The notes beneath the pieces are model-generated. The model saw nothing but the letters and a program-made list of their open reading frames with translations. It did no database searches and was not told the DNA's origin. A stretch of DNA of 64,000 nt, from the NCBI GenBank assembly GCA_022824925.1, contig JAJDYW010000034.1, positions 24,402 through 88,401 on the forward strand, read 5' to 3'. The stretch's first letter is position 1. Every line of letters starts with the position of its first letter. Source of the stretch: Dehalococcoidia bacterium. GTDB taxonomy: Bacteria > Chloroflexota > Dehalococcoidia > Tepidiformales > Tepidiformaceae. Position numbers and translations under genes: made by a program. This document shows positions 1 through 7,304 of this stretch, piece after piece.

Positions 1-615
1 GCGGACTCGGTCGACGCGCTTCCGGCCGTGGAGGTGCCGCCCGGCGGCTTCGTGGTGGTAGCCGCCGAGGCAGCCGTCCTGCCGGTGAACGCGCTCGTCG
101 TGCGTGCGCCCGACGGGGCGATCGGGAACGGCTTGAACAACGCGGGGGACACCCTCCGCCTGCTCTCCCCGGCGGGCGATGTCGTCGATGCGCTCTCGTT
201 TGGCGACAATAGGGGCGTGTTCACCTCACCACCTGCCGCCACGGGGGCGGGCGAGACGCTCGGCGCCCGCGACTTCGGCCCTGCCATCGCGGAGCGCTGG
301 GCGTTGACGGTGCGGCCATCGCCGGGCGCGCCGAACGTCTTCCCGGAGGAGCGACCAGCGCCGCCTTCGCCAACACCGGAGCCGCGGGCAACGCCGGCTT
401 CCGGGGAGGCCACGGCGAAGCCGGTCGCGAGCGGGGAGGCCGTGGCGCCGCCCGAGCCCTCGCGGACGCCCGCGGCGCTCTCGGTGCGCTTCGAGCGCGA
501 GCCGGGGAGCCCCGCGCCATGGATCGCGCTGGGGGGCATCGGTGGCGCGAGTCTCGTGCTCACCCTGGCGACGTTCGCGCGGACGTGGCGGGAGAGGCGG
601 CATCGTGCCGGTTGA
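1..615 (+). CDS. Lamin-tail-domain protein with C-terminal membrane anchor (5' truncated)
   Basis: The frame is open from the first base of the window, so the gene begins upstream; the GTG at 28 in the ORF track is internal. The visible N-terminal half matches the end of a lamin tail domain: a glycine-rich beta-strand region with GDTLRLLSPAGDVVDAL, closing with the typical PSPGAPN turn. A low-complexity proline/alanine/glutamate linker of about 70 residues follows, then one hydrophobic segment (PWIALGGIGGASLVLTLATF) and a short Arg-rich tail. This topology suggests an exported protein held by a C-terminal membrane anchor with the domain outside. Lamin tail domains in bacteria occur on surface proteins and nucleases, but any catalytic partner would lie off-window. 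The stop overlaps the start region of the next gene. Confidence 0.7.
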   Translation, partial: ADSVDALPAVEVPPGGFVVVAAEAAVLPVNALVVRAPDGAIGNGLNNAGDTLRLLSPAGDVVDALSFGDNRGVFTSPPAATGAGETLGARDFGPAIAERWALTVRPSPGAPNVFPEERPAPPSPTPEPRATPASGEATAKPVASGEAVAPPEPSRTPAALSVRFEREPGSPAPWIALGGIGGASLVLTLATFARTWRERRHRAG

Positions 616-2062
616 GCGGCTGCAGAAGATCCTGTCGAACGCTGGGGTGGCGTCGCGGCGGTCGGCCGAGGCGATGATCGTCGCGGGACGCGTGGCCGTG
701 AACGGCAAGACAGTCGACACGCTCGGGGCCCGCGCCGATCCCGACCGGGACGAGATCACGCTGGACGGTACGCCCGTGTTGCGGGAGCGCTACCGTTATG
801 TCGCCCTCAACAAGCCGGCGGGCGTCCTCTCGACGACGCGGGACGACCGCGGCCGCCCGACCGTCGTGTCGCTGGTCGAGGCGACGGGGGCGACGCTGCA
901 CCCGGTCGGAAGGCTCGACCTGGAGAGCGAAGGTCTGATCGTGCTGACGAACGACGGGACCCTCACCGAGCTCTTGACCCATCCCCGGCACGAGGTGCGC
1001 AAGGAGTACCTCGTCGCCATCGATCAGCCCCTGGGAAAGCGAGGCCGGGAGCGGCTCGTGCGGGGCGTCCGGCACGAGGGTGAACGGCTGAAAGCCGACG
1101 CCGTGCAGGTGGTGAGCCCGAGCGGGTCGCCGGAGCAGCCGGACCCGCGCTGGCTCCTGGTCGCGCTGCACGGGGGCCGCAAGCGCGAGATCCGGCGAAT
1201 GCTCTCGGTCGTCGGCCGGCGGGTCGTGACGCTTCGGCGCATCCGCATCGGCCCGCTGGCACTGGGGATGCTCGCCTCCGGCGAGAGCCGGGACCTCTCG
1301 CCGGAGGAGGTGGAAGCCCTCTACGAGGCGGCCAAGCGGGCCGCGACGCGGCCTCGCGGTAGCATGTCGCCGGCGCCGGACATGAAACGCGAGCACCCGC
1401 ACCCCATCGCCATCGACGGGCCCGCCGCCTCGGGCAAGAGCACGCTCGCACGGGCGCTCGTCGAGCGCTTCGGCTACGTGCTGCTCGACACGGGGCTGAT
1501 GTACCGCGCGGTCGCGCTGGCGGCGCTGCGGGGGGAGGTCCCGGCGAGCGACGCCGCGACCTGCGCGGCGATCGCGCGGGAGGGGGGGCTGGCGCTCGCG
1601 GTCGCGGACCGGGAGACGCGCATCCTGCTCGCGGGGGAGGACGTGACCGACCTGCTGCGCTCCCCGGAGGTCGAGGCGAGCGTGAGCGCCTACGCGGCCG
1701 TCGCCGAGGTGCGCCGGGAGCTGGTCGCGCAGCAGCGGCTGTTCGCGGCGCAGCGGCCGTGCGTGCTGGTGGGGCGCGACATCGGTTCGGTGGTGCTGCC
1801 GAAGGCGCCCGTGAAGTTCTACCTGCACGCCTCGGAGGCGGTGCGGGCGCGGCGGCGCGGGGAACAGGCGGCGGAGTGGGGCGAGCGCCAGAGCGCCAGC
1901 GAGGCGAGCCGCGACATCAGCGGGCGGGACGTGACCGACAGCACGCGGGCGGCCAGCCCGCTGGTCGTGCCGGAGGGCGCCATCGAGATCGACAGCGGGG
2001 AACTGGACGCCGATGCGATGATTGCCCGCGCGATAGCCGTTATCGAGGAGCAAACGACGTGA
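605..2062 (+). CDS. Fused 23S rRNA pseudouridine synthase (RluB/RsuA family) and cytidylate kinase
   Basis: One uninterrupted frame of 485 codons encodes two complete enzymes. The start is taken as GTG 605, which begins the S4 RNA-binding domain (VERLQKILSNAGVASRR); the upstream ATG at 542 would add a stretch that overlaps the previous gene. Residues 1-60 are S4, and residues 65-240 are the pseudouridine synthase with catalytic Asp in GRLDLESEGL. After a short Pro/Ser linker, residue 260 onward is a full-length cytidylate kinase with P-loop GPAASGKST and the DTGLMYRA substrate motif. The first enzyme modifies 23S rRNA; the second phosphorylates CMP/dCMP. The two genes are often adjacent in Gram-positive lineages and Chloroflexota, so fusion is plausible, but the kinase could also be made separately from ATG 1364 or 1382. 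The stop overlaps plsC by 4 bp. Confidence 0.9.
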   Translation: MPVERLQKILSNAGVASRRSAEAMIVAGRVAVNGKTVDTLGARADPDRDEITLDGTPVLRERYRYVALNKPAGVLSTTRDDRGRPTVVSLVEATGATLHPVGRLDLESEGLIVLTNDGTLTELLTHPRHEVRKEYLVAIDQPLGKRGRERLVRGVRHEGERLKADAVQVVSPSGSPEQPDPRWLLVALHGGRKREIRRMLSVVGRRVVTLRRIRIGPLALGMLASGESRDLSPEEVEALYEAAKRAATRPRGSMSPAPDMKREHPHPIAIDGPAASGKSTLARALVERFGYVLLDTGLMYRAVALAALRGEVPASDAATCAAIAREGGLALAVADRETRILLAGEDVTDLLRSPEVEASVSAYAAVAEVRRELVAQQRLFAAQRPCVLVGRDIGSVVLPKAPVKFYLHASEAVRARRRGEQAAEWGERQSASEASRDISGRDVTDSTRAASPLVVPEGAIEIDSGELDADAMIARAIAVIEEQTT

Positions 2063-2721
2063 AAGCGCTGGGCCGGTTCGTCTGGAAACTCTACGTGCCG
2101 TGTTTCTACTGGTGGTCGGTGTGGACCTCGTACGGGATCCTGCTGCTGATGGCGCGCTGGCGGGTGGTGGGCCGGGAGCACGTGGCCGGCGGGCCGCTCA
2201 TCCTCGCCTCGAGCCACCTGGGGAACGTGGACCCGATGATGCTCGCCATCGCCATTGCCCCGCGCCGGCGCTACATCCGCTTCATGGCGAAGGAGCAGCT
2301 GTTCCGCTACGTGCTGACGCCGTTCGTCATCGGCTGGAACCCGATCCGGCTGTACCGGGGCGCCTCCGACCGGGGAGCGCTGCGCAAGGCCGAGGCGGAG
2401 GTCCGCGAAGGCGGGCTGCTGGGGATGTTCCCCGAGGGCACACGCAGCAAGACGGGCAGCCTCGGGCGGCTGCAGGGGGGCACGGCGCTGATCGCACTGC
2501 GCACGAACACGTCCATCCTGCCCTGCCGCGTCTTCAACACGAACGTGCTCGGGAAGAAGGGGCACCTCTTCCCGCGGCCCCAGCTCACCGTGCGCTTCGG
2601 AAAGCCCTTCCCGGTCGAGCGGCGAACAGGGCCGCTGGCCGAGCAGGTCGAAGAGCTGACGGAGCGCATCCGGGAGGAGCTGGAGGCGTTGCTGCTCGAG
2701 CACGAGGCGGAGGCGGCGTGA
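2059..2721 (+). CDS. plsC: 1-acyl-sn-glycerol-3-phosphate acyltransferase
   Basis: A 220-residue PlsC-family acyltransferase that makes phosphatidic acid from lysophosphatidic acid at the membrane. The HX4D catalytic motif is present as HLGNVD (H53, D58), and the glycerol-phosphate binding block is FPEGTRSKTG. Residues about 13-31 form a hydrophobic N-terminal helix. The GTG start at 2059 overlaps the kinase stop (GTGA), indicating translational coupling. The downstream DUF512 gene starts with the same kind of overlap. The acyl donor (acyl-ACP or acyl-CoA) cannot be told from sequence. Confidence 0.92.
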   Translation: MKALGRFVWKLYVPCFYWWSVWTSYGILLLMARWRVVGREHVAGGPLILASSHLGNVDPMMLAIAIAPRRRYIRFMAKEQLFRYVLTPFVIGWNPIRLYRGASDRGALRKAEAEVREGGLLGMFPEGTRSKTGSLGRLQGGTALIALRTNTSILPCRVFNTNVLGKKGHLFPRPQLTVRFGKPFPVERRTGPLAEQVEELTERIREELEALLLEHEAEAA

Positions 2722-4151
2722 AGGAACCCGAGGGCGGCGTCGTCTCGTCCGTCGCCCACGGGTCGCTGGCGGAGGCGGCGGGGATCGTGCCGGGTGACGC
2801 AATCGTCGCCATCGACGGGCGCACCCTGCGCGATGCGGTCGACTACCAGTTCTACGCGGCCGAACCGGAGATCACGGCGCGCTTCCGCAAGGCCGACGGC
2901 AGCGAGGACCTGGTCGTGTTCGAGAAGGACCCGGACGAGGACCTCGGGCTGGGGTTCGAGCGGGCCACCTGGGACGGCGTGCAGGTCTGCAACAACACCT
3001 GCTTCTTCTGCTTCCTGAAGGGCCTGCCGAAGGGCCTGCGCAAGCCTCTCTACCTGAAGGACGACGACTACCGGCTGAGCTTCCTGCACGGCAACTTCGT
3101 GACGCTGACCAACCTGACGGACGAGGACTGGGCGCGTCTCGAGGAGCAACGCCTGAGCCCACTCAACGTCTCCGTGCACGCGACGGACGTGGATCTGCGG
3201 CGAAAGCTACTCGGGAACGAGCGCGCCCCCGACGTGACCGCGCAACTCGAGCGGCTGTGCGACCTCGGGCTGCGCGTGCACACGCAGATCGTGCTGACGC
3301 CGGGGGTGAACGACGGCGCGGCGCTGGAGCGCTCGCTCGCCGACCTGACGGCGCTCTACCCGACCGTGCAGACCGTGTCGGTGGTGCCGGTGGGGGCGAG
3401 CCCGCGGCTGGAGGAGTGGTCGCGCGAGCGCGACGGGATCGAGCTGGCGCCGCCGGAGCGCGAGTTCGCGCGGGGGCTGATCGCGACGATCCGGCGCTTC
3501 CAGCGCGCCTGCGAGGAGGCGCACGGCGCCAGCATCGTGCAGTGCGCGGACGAATACTACCTGGCGGCGGGGCGCCCGATGCCCTCGGCCGGCCGCTACG
3601 ACGGCTTCCCGCAGTACGAGAACGGCATCGGCATGGTGCGCACGCTGCTCGACGACTGGTCGCGGCTGCGCCGGCGGTTGCGCTCGACGCCGGCGCCGGA
3701 GCTCGCCGCCAAGCGGGTCGCGATCGCCTGCGGGACGCTGATCGCGCCCGTGCTGGCGCGCCTGACCGAGGCGTTCGCGGCCGAGACGGGCATCGAGGCG
3801 ACGGTCTTCCCGGTAACCAACACGCTCTTCGGGGAGCGCGTGAACGTGAGCGGCCTCCTGAGCGGGGGCGACTTCGTGCGGACGCTGGGCGGGGTCGAGG
3901 CGGATCTCGTGCTGCTGCCCCGCACGAGCCTCGACTACTTCGGCGAGCGCTTCCTCGACAGCATGACCGTCGCGGAGGTGGCGGAGGGCATCGGGGCGCC
4001 GGTCGCCTTCGCGACCTCGCTGAGCGAGGCGTTCGGGGCGATCCAGGCGGGACCGCACGCGCCGGAGGCCGCGGTCGCGCCGAACGGGGCGTTCTGGAGC
4101 GACAGCGCCATCGACGTGCCGGTTGAGGGCGTCTGGGCGGAAGGGGAGTAA
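2718..4151 (+). CDS. PDZ/radical-SAM-like DUF512 protein
   Basis: A 477-residue protein of the DUF512 family. An N-terminal PDZ-like segment (about 1-65, VVSSVAHGSLAEAAGIVPGD) is followed by a radical-SAM-like barrel carrying a CX3CX2C cluster (C91, C95, C98 in CNNTCFFCF), then the DUF512 domain from about residue 260. Family members are predicted Fe-S oxidoreductases of unknown substrate and are often found beside housekeeping GTPase or lipid genes. GTG 2718 overlaps the plsC stop; the longer ORF in the track (from 2100) is only open-frame extension through plsC. The cluster pattern equals the canonical radical-SAM spacing, so S-adenosylmethionine chemistry is a reasonable inference, not a demonstrated one. 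Confidence 0.85.
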   Translation: MKEPEGGVVSSVAHGSLAEAAGIVPGDAIVAIDGRTLRDAVDYQFYAAEPEITARFRKADGSEDLVVFEKDPDEDLGLGFERATWDGVQVCNNTCFFCFLKGLPKGLRKPLYLKDDDYRLSFLHGNFVTLTNLTDEDWARLEEQRLSPLNVSVHATDVDLRRKLLGNERAPDVTAQLERLCDLGLRVHTQIVLTPGVNDGAALERSLADLTALYPTVQTVSVVPVGASPRLEEWSRERDGIELAPPEREFARGLIATIRRFQRACEEAHGASIVQCADEYYLAAGRPMPSAGRYDGFPQYENGIGMVRTLLDDWSRLRRRLRSTPAPELAAKRVAIACGTLIAPVLARLTEAFAAETGIEATVFPVTNTLFGERVNVSGLLSGGDFVRTLGGVEADLVLLPRTSLDYFGERFLDSMTVAEVAEGIGAPVAFATSLSEAFGAIQAGPHAPEAAVAPNGAFWSDSAIDVPVEGVWAEGE

Positions 4152-4154
4152 TCT
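4149..4154 (+). promoter_or_regulatory. Possible -10 box (TAATCT) six bases before the ferredoxin ATG
   Basis: TAATCT is followed by exactly six bases and then ATG 4161, the spacing expected for a leaderless transcript. The same six bases (GGAGCC) could instead act as a ribosome-binding site. No -35 is evident. Confidence 0.3.
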
Positions 4155-4160
4155 GGAGCC

Positions 4161-4472
4161 ATGCCACGGGTTCGCGTCGAGCCGCTGGGGATCGAGGTCG
4201 AGGCGCCGTACGGCGAGACGGTGATGGACGCCGTCTGCGCGCAGGGGTACTTCTGGCCGATCGGCTGCGACAAGACGGGCGAGTGCACGAACTGCGCGAT
4301 GGAGGTCATCTCCGGGGTGGGGCGGCTGAGCGCGATGGGCCGCTACGAGCGGGCCAACCTGATCCGCCAGCGGGGCCAGCGGTCGATCGAGGACCCGCGG
4401 CTGCGGCTGGCCTGCCAGGCGCACGTCGAGGGGGACGTGGTGGTGGAGAAACGGGGCGTCGAGCCGCTCTAG
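4161..4472 (+). CDS. [2Fe-2S] ferredoxin
   Basis: A 103-residue plant/adrenodoxin-type ferredoxin that would carry single electrons in the cytoplasm. Cluster ligands fit CX5CX2C plus a distal Cys: C36, C42 and C45 in GCDKTGECTNC, and C85 in LACQAH. The beta-grasp start (RVRVEPLGIEVEAPYGETVMDA) is typical. It follows the DUF512 gene by 9 bp, which suggests a link with that predicted Fe-S enzyme, but a possible -10 box immediately upstream means it could be separately transcribed. Its partner reductase is not in the window. Confidence 0.9.
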   Translation: MPRVRVEPLGIEVEAPYGETVMDAVCAQGYFWPIGCDKTGECTNCAMEVISGVGRLSAMGRYERANLIRQRGQRSIEDPRLRLACQAHVEGDVVVEKRGVEPL

Positions 4473-4480
4473 CGCGCAGG

Positions 4481-4510
4481 TTCGCCCGAACCGGCCCCCG
4501 CGCCTAGACT
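4481..4510 (+). promoter_or_regulatory. Candidate promoter TTCGCC-18-TAGACT
   Basis: TAGACT (4505-4510) matches the -10 style used elsewhere in this window. The -35-like TTCGCC (4481-4486) is weak and sits inside a short TTCG-CC-CGAA palindrome. Transcription would start about 20 bases before ATG 4538. Confidence 0.35.
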
Positions 4511-4537
4511 GCAGGCACGCGAAGGGGCGCCACCAGC

Positions 4538-5128
4538 ATGATCTCCAGCATCCTCCTGGCAGCCGGCCTGTCGACCCGCATGGGGCAGCCCAAGGCGCTC
4601 CTCGACTGGGGTGGCGAACCCCTCATCCGCTACCAGATCCGGCAGCTCCAGGAGGCGGGCGTCGACGAGGTCGTCGTCGTCCTCGGGTACCGCGCCGACG
4701 AGATCCGCCGGAAGCTGCACGGGCTCACCTACCGCAGTGTCCTGAACCCGGTGTACCAGCTCGGGCGGGCGGGGTCGCTGCGGGCGGGGGCGAAGGCGGT
4801 CGAGCGCGAGGCCTCCGCGATCGTCATCCTGAACGTGGACCAGCCCCGACCGGCCGACCTGATCCGGTCCGTCATCGAGGCGCACTCGTCGGCGGCGAGC
4901 GCGACCCGTCCCGCGTGCGGCGACCGCCACGGCCATCCGGTGGTGGTGGCGGGGCGGCTGCGGGGCGAGCTGGTGGCGGCGACCGAGGACGAGCGCGGCC
5001 TGCGCGGCGTCATAGAGGCGCACGCCGGCGAGATCGTCGACGTGGCCTGCGACGAACGCTGCCTCCTGGACCTGAACACGCCCGACGACTACGAGGCCGC
5101 CGTCGCCGCCCTGGCCGGCGACGCCTGA
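4538..5128 (+). CDS. MobA-like NTP transferase (MocA-type nucleotidyltransferase)
   Basis: A 196-residue nucleotidyltransferase of the NTP_transf_3 fold. The N-terminal nucleotide-binding loop LAAGLSTRMGQPKALL is canonical, and ILNVDQPRP supplies the metal-binding Asp. The closest well-known relatives are molybdenum cofactor cytidylyltransferases (MocA/MobA), but no molybdenum cofactor gene is nearby, so the substrate is open; a sugar-phosphate or coenzyme F420-type precursor cannot be excluded. The gene probably has its own promoter and is followed after 4 bp by the HAD hydrolase, suggesting co-expression. Confidence 0.8.
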   Translation: MISSILLAAGLSTRMGQPKALLDWGGEPLIRYQIRQLQEAGVDEVVVVLGYRADEIRRKLHGLTYRSVLNPVYQLGRAGSLRAGAKAVEREASAIVILNVDQPRPADLIRSVIEAHSSAASATRPACGDRHGHPVVVAGRLRGELVAATEDERGLRGVIEAHAGEIVDVACDERCLLDLNTPDDYEAAVAALAGDA

Positions 5129-5132
5129 GGGC

Positions 5133-5828
5133 GTGCCCTCCCGGCGCACGTTCGAACCCGCCTACCGGGGGGTCATCTTCGACCTCGATGAGACGCTCAT
5201 CGACAGCCGCACGGCCTGGCGCTACACGGTCGAGGAGACGCTGATGAGCGTCGCCAACCGGCGCATCGACGCGCGCCCCCTGGTGGAGGAATACCACCGG
5301 CGCCCCTGGCGGGACAGCCTCGCGATCCTGCTCGACGATCCGGAGGAGCGCCAACGGGCGGGGGAGCTCTGCGAGCGCATCGCGGGGCGAAGCGCGATGA
5401 AGCGGCTGCTCGTGTTCGACGGGACGGGCATGGCGCTGGACGAAATCCGGGGGGCGCACATCGAGATCGGGGCGATCTCGCGGCTGCCCCACGCGGTCGC
5501 GCTCAAGCAGGCGCAGGCGACGGGCCTCGACCGCTTCCTGACGGTGCTCTCGGCCACGCCGGAGGGAGGAGGCTGGGACGCGGGGGCGCGGGCCGGGGAG
5601 TGCCTCTCCTACTTCGGGCGCGAGGCCGGCGCCTGCATCTTCGTGGGGGCGGAGGCGCGGGACGTGGAGGCGGCGGGGAAGCTGGGGGTGGTGGCGCTGC
5701 GGGCGGCGTGGCCACCGGGCGGGGAATCGCCCGGCGGGGAGGCGCTGGCATCGCCCGCGGCGGCCGCGGTGGCGCTGCTGTTCGGCCTCGAGGCGGCCGG
5801 ACTATCGCCAGAAACAGAGGCGGGCTAG
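5133..5828 (+). CDS. HAD-superfamily hydrolase
   Basis: A 231-residue haloacid-dehalogenase-fold phosphatase. Motif I is intact (VIFDLDETLID, with nucleophile Asp and the general acid Asp two residues later). An alpha-helical cap follows, and the C-terminal motif IV region is FVGAEARDVEAAGKLG, the usual place for a phosphoglycolate-phosphatase-like domain. The C-terminus is rich in Ala/Gly/Pro and poorly conserved. GTG 5133 is chosen because it lies just after the preceding stop and leaves about 13 residues before motif I. Substrate unknown; small phosphate esters are usual for the family. Confidence 0.75.
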   Translation: MPSRRTFEPAYRGVIFDLDETLIDSRTAWRYTVEETLMSVANRRIDARPLVEEYHRRPWRDSLAILLDDPEERQRAGELCERIAGRSAMKRLLVFDGTGMALDEIRGAHIEIGAISRLPHAVALKQAQATGLDRFLTVLSATPEGGGWDAGARAGECLSYFGREAGACIFVGAEARDVEAAGKLGVVALRAAWPPGGESPGGEALASPAAAAVALLFGLEAAGLSPETEAG

Positions 5829-5864
5829 GCTTCACCCACCTTCTCAACACAAACGGGGTTTCAC

Positions 5865-6881
5865 GTGGCTACCAGGATCGGGATCAACGGCTTCGGACGG
5901 ATCGGCAGGCAGGTCTTCAAGGCGATCAGCGAGCGGCACGGCGACACGCTCGAGGTCGTCGCCATCAACGACCTCGTCGACACCGAGACGAACGCGAACC
6001 TGCTGAAGTACGACAGCAACTACGGTCCCTGGGACCGCGATGTGCGGGCGACGGACGAGGGCATCGCCGTCGACGGGCGGCTCGTGCAGGTGTTCAGCGA
6101 GCGCGATCCGGGCCAGATTCCCTGGGGCTCCGCCGGCGTGGAGATCGTAATCGAGTCCACGGGCTTCTTCACCGACGCCACGAAGGCGGCGGCGCACCGT
6201 CGCGACAGCGTCAAGAAGGTCGTGATCAGCGCGCCGGCGCGGAACGAGGACCTCACGGTCGTTCTCGGGGTGAACGACGACACCTACGACCCCGCCGAGC
6301 ACCACGTCATCTCGAACGCAAGCTGCACGACCAACGGCCTGGCGCCGGTGGTGAAGGTGCTGGTCGATAACTTCGGGCTGGTGAAGGGCCAGATGACGAC
6401 GGTCCACAGCTACACGAGCTCGCAGAAGATCCTCGACCAGGCGGGCGGAGGCGACCCGCGCGAGATGCGCTCGGGGCCGCTCAACATCGTGCCCACCTCG
6501 ACCGGGGCGGCGCGGGCGCTGCGCCTCGTCATCCCCGAGGTGGAGGGCAAGCTCGACGGGCTCGCCTACCGCGTCCCCACCCCGACGGTCTCGATCGTCG
6601 AGATCGTGGCCTTGACCGAGAAGGAGACGACGAAGGAAGAGGTCAACGCGATCGTCTCGGAGACGGCCGGGGAGCAGATGAAGGGCATCCTCGGGATCAC
6701 CGACGACCCCGTGGTCTCCATGGACCTGAAGGGCGACGAGCGCTCGAGCGTCGTCGACGGGCGTTCGACGAACGTGGTCGGCGGGAACCTGGTGAAGGTG
6801 GCGGCCTGGTACGACAACGAGTGGGGCTACGCCTGCCGCCTGAGCGACCTGAGCGCGATGCTCGTGGAGCGCGGGCTGTAG
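5865..6881 (+). CDS. gap: Glyceraldehyde-3-phosphate dehydrogenase, type I
   Basis: A 338-residue GAPDH that oxidises glyceraldehyde-3-phosphate to 1,3-bisphosphoglycerate with NAD. The Rossmann start GINGFGRIGRQVF, the catalytic Cys (C154) in SNASCTTN and the C-terminal YDNEWGYACRL are all intact. The acidic residue in INDLVD favours NAD over NADP. The start is GTG 5865, giving the standard N-terminus. It lies alone here, while tpiA, pgk and apgM are about 50 kb away, so lower glycolysis is split over two loci. A TAGGCT at 5826-5831 could be its -10 box. Confidence 0.97.
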   Translation: MATRIGINGFGRIGRQVFKAISERHGDTLEVVAINDLVDTETNANLLKYDSNYGPWDRDVRATDEGIAVDGRLVQVFSERDPGQIPWGSAGVEIVIESTGFFTDATKAAAHRRDSVKKVVISAPARNEDLTVVLGVNDDTYDPAEHHVISNASCTTNGLAPVVKVLVDNFGLVKGQMTTVHSYTSSQKILDQAGGGDPREMRSGPLNIVPTSTGAARALRLVIPEVEGKLDGLAYRVPTPTVSIVEIVALTEKETTKEEVNAIVSETAGEQMKGILGITDDPVVSMDLKGDERSSVVDGRSTNVVGGNLVKVAAWYDNEWGYACRLSDLSAMLVERGL

Positions 6882-6908
6882 GTGAAGGGCGCCTCACCGG
6901 TGGTCAGG

Positions 6909-6914
6909 TAGGAT
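6909..6914 (+). promoter_or_regulatory. Candidate -10 box TAGGAT, leaderless spacing
   Basis: TAGGAT followed by six bases (CGCGCC) and ATG 6921. No ribosome-binding site precedes this start, and no convincing -35 is visible. The same arrangement recurs before other genes in the window. Confidence 0.4.
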
Positions 6915-6920
6915 CGCGCC

Positions 6921-7277
6921 ATGGGAACCTTCGATGTCCCGGTGCGCATCTCAGGGATGAATGGTGGGGCGTCCATCGACATTGAGGCGACCGTCGACAC
7001 GGGTTCGGCGTACACGACCCTGCCGGCAAGCGTCCTGCGCGAGCTAGGCGTCGAACCGATTGATCGACGTCGCTTCGTCCTGGCCGACGGCCACATTGTC
7101 GAGACCGAGATCGGCGAGGCCCGGGCCACGCTTGGCGATGCGAGCATCACGACCGTCGCTGCCTTCGGCGAGGAAGGATCCCCGCCCCTGCTGGGCGCGT
7201 ACACCCTGGAGGGGCTGGGACTGGCCGTGGATCTGGTCATGAAGCGGCTCGTCCCCGCCCGGCTCATCATGTACTAG
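6921..7277 (+). CDS. Retropepsin-like (clan AA) aspartic protease
   Basis: A 118-residue single-domain aspartic protease-like protein. The catalytic signature is VDTGSAYTTLP, with the flap region between and the second conserved hydrophobic-hydrophobic-Gly element near LLGAYTLEGLGLAVD. Such proteins act as homodimers, each chain giving one Asp. No signal peptide is present, so it should be cytoplasmic. A paralogue lies at 60631-61017 (FEVPVRV and VDTGATFSVLP correspond to FDVPVRI and VDTGSAYTTLP here). Substrates of bacterial clan AA proteins of this size are unknown. It is a single gene between gap and ffh. Confidence 0.75.
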   Translation: MGTFDVPVRISGMNGGASIDIEATVDTGSAYTTLPASVLRELGVEPIDRRRFVLADGHIVETEIGEARATLGDASITTVAAFGEEGSPPLLGAYTLEGLGLAVDLVMKRLVPARLIMY

Positions 7278-7291
7278 GGCCCTCGCGGACG

Positions 7292-7297
7292 TACACT
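7292..7297 (+). promoter_or_regulatory. Candidate -10 box TACACT before ffh
   Basis: TACACT is followed by seven bases and ATG 7305, with no Shine-Dalgarno sequence between. The position fits a leaderless ffh transcript. No clear -35 was found. Confidence 0.4.
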
Positions 7298-7304
7298 CGT
7301 ATCC

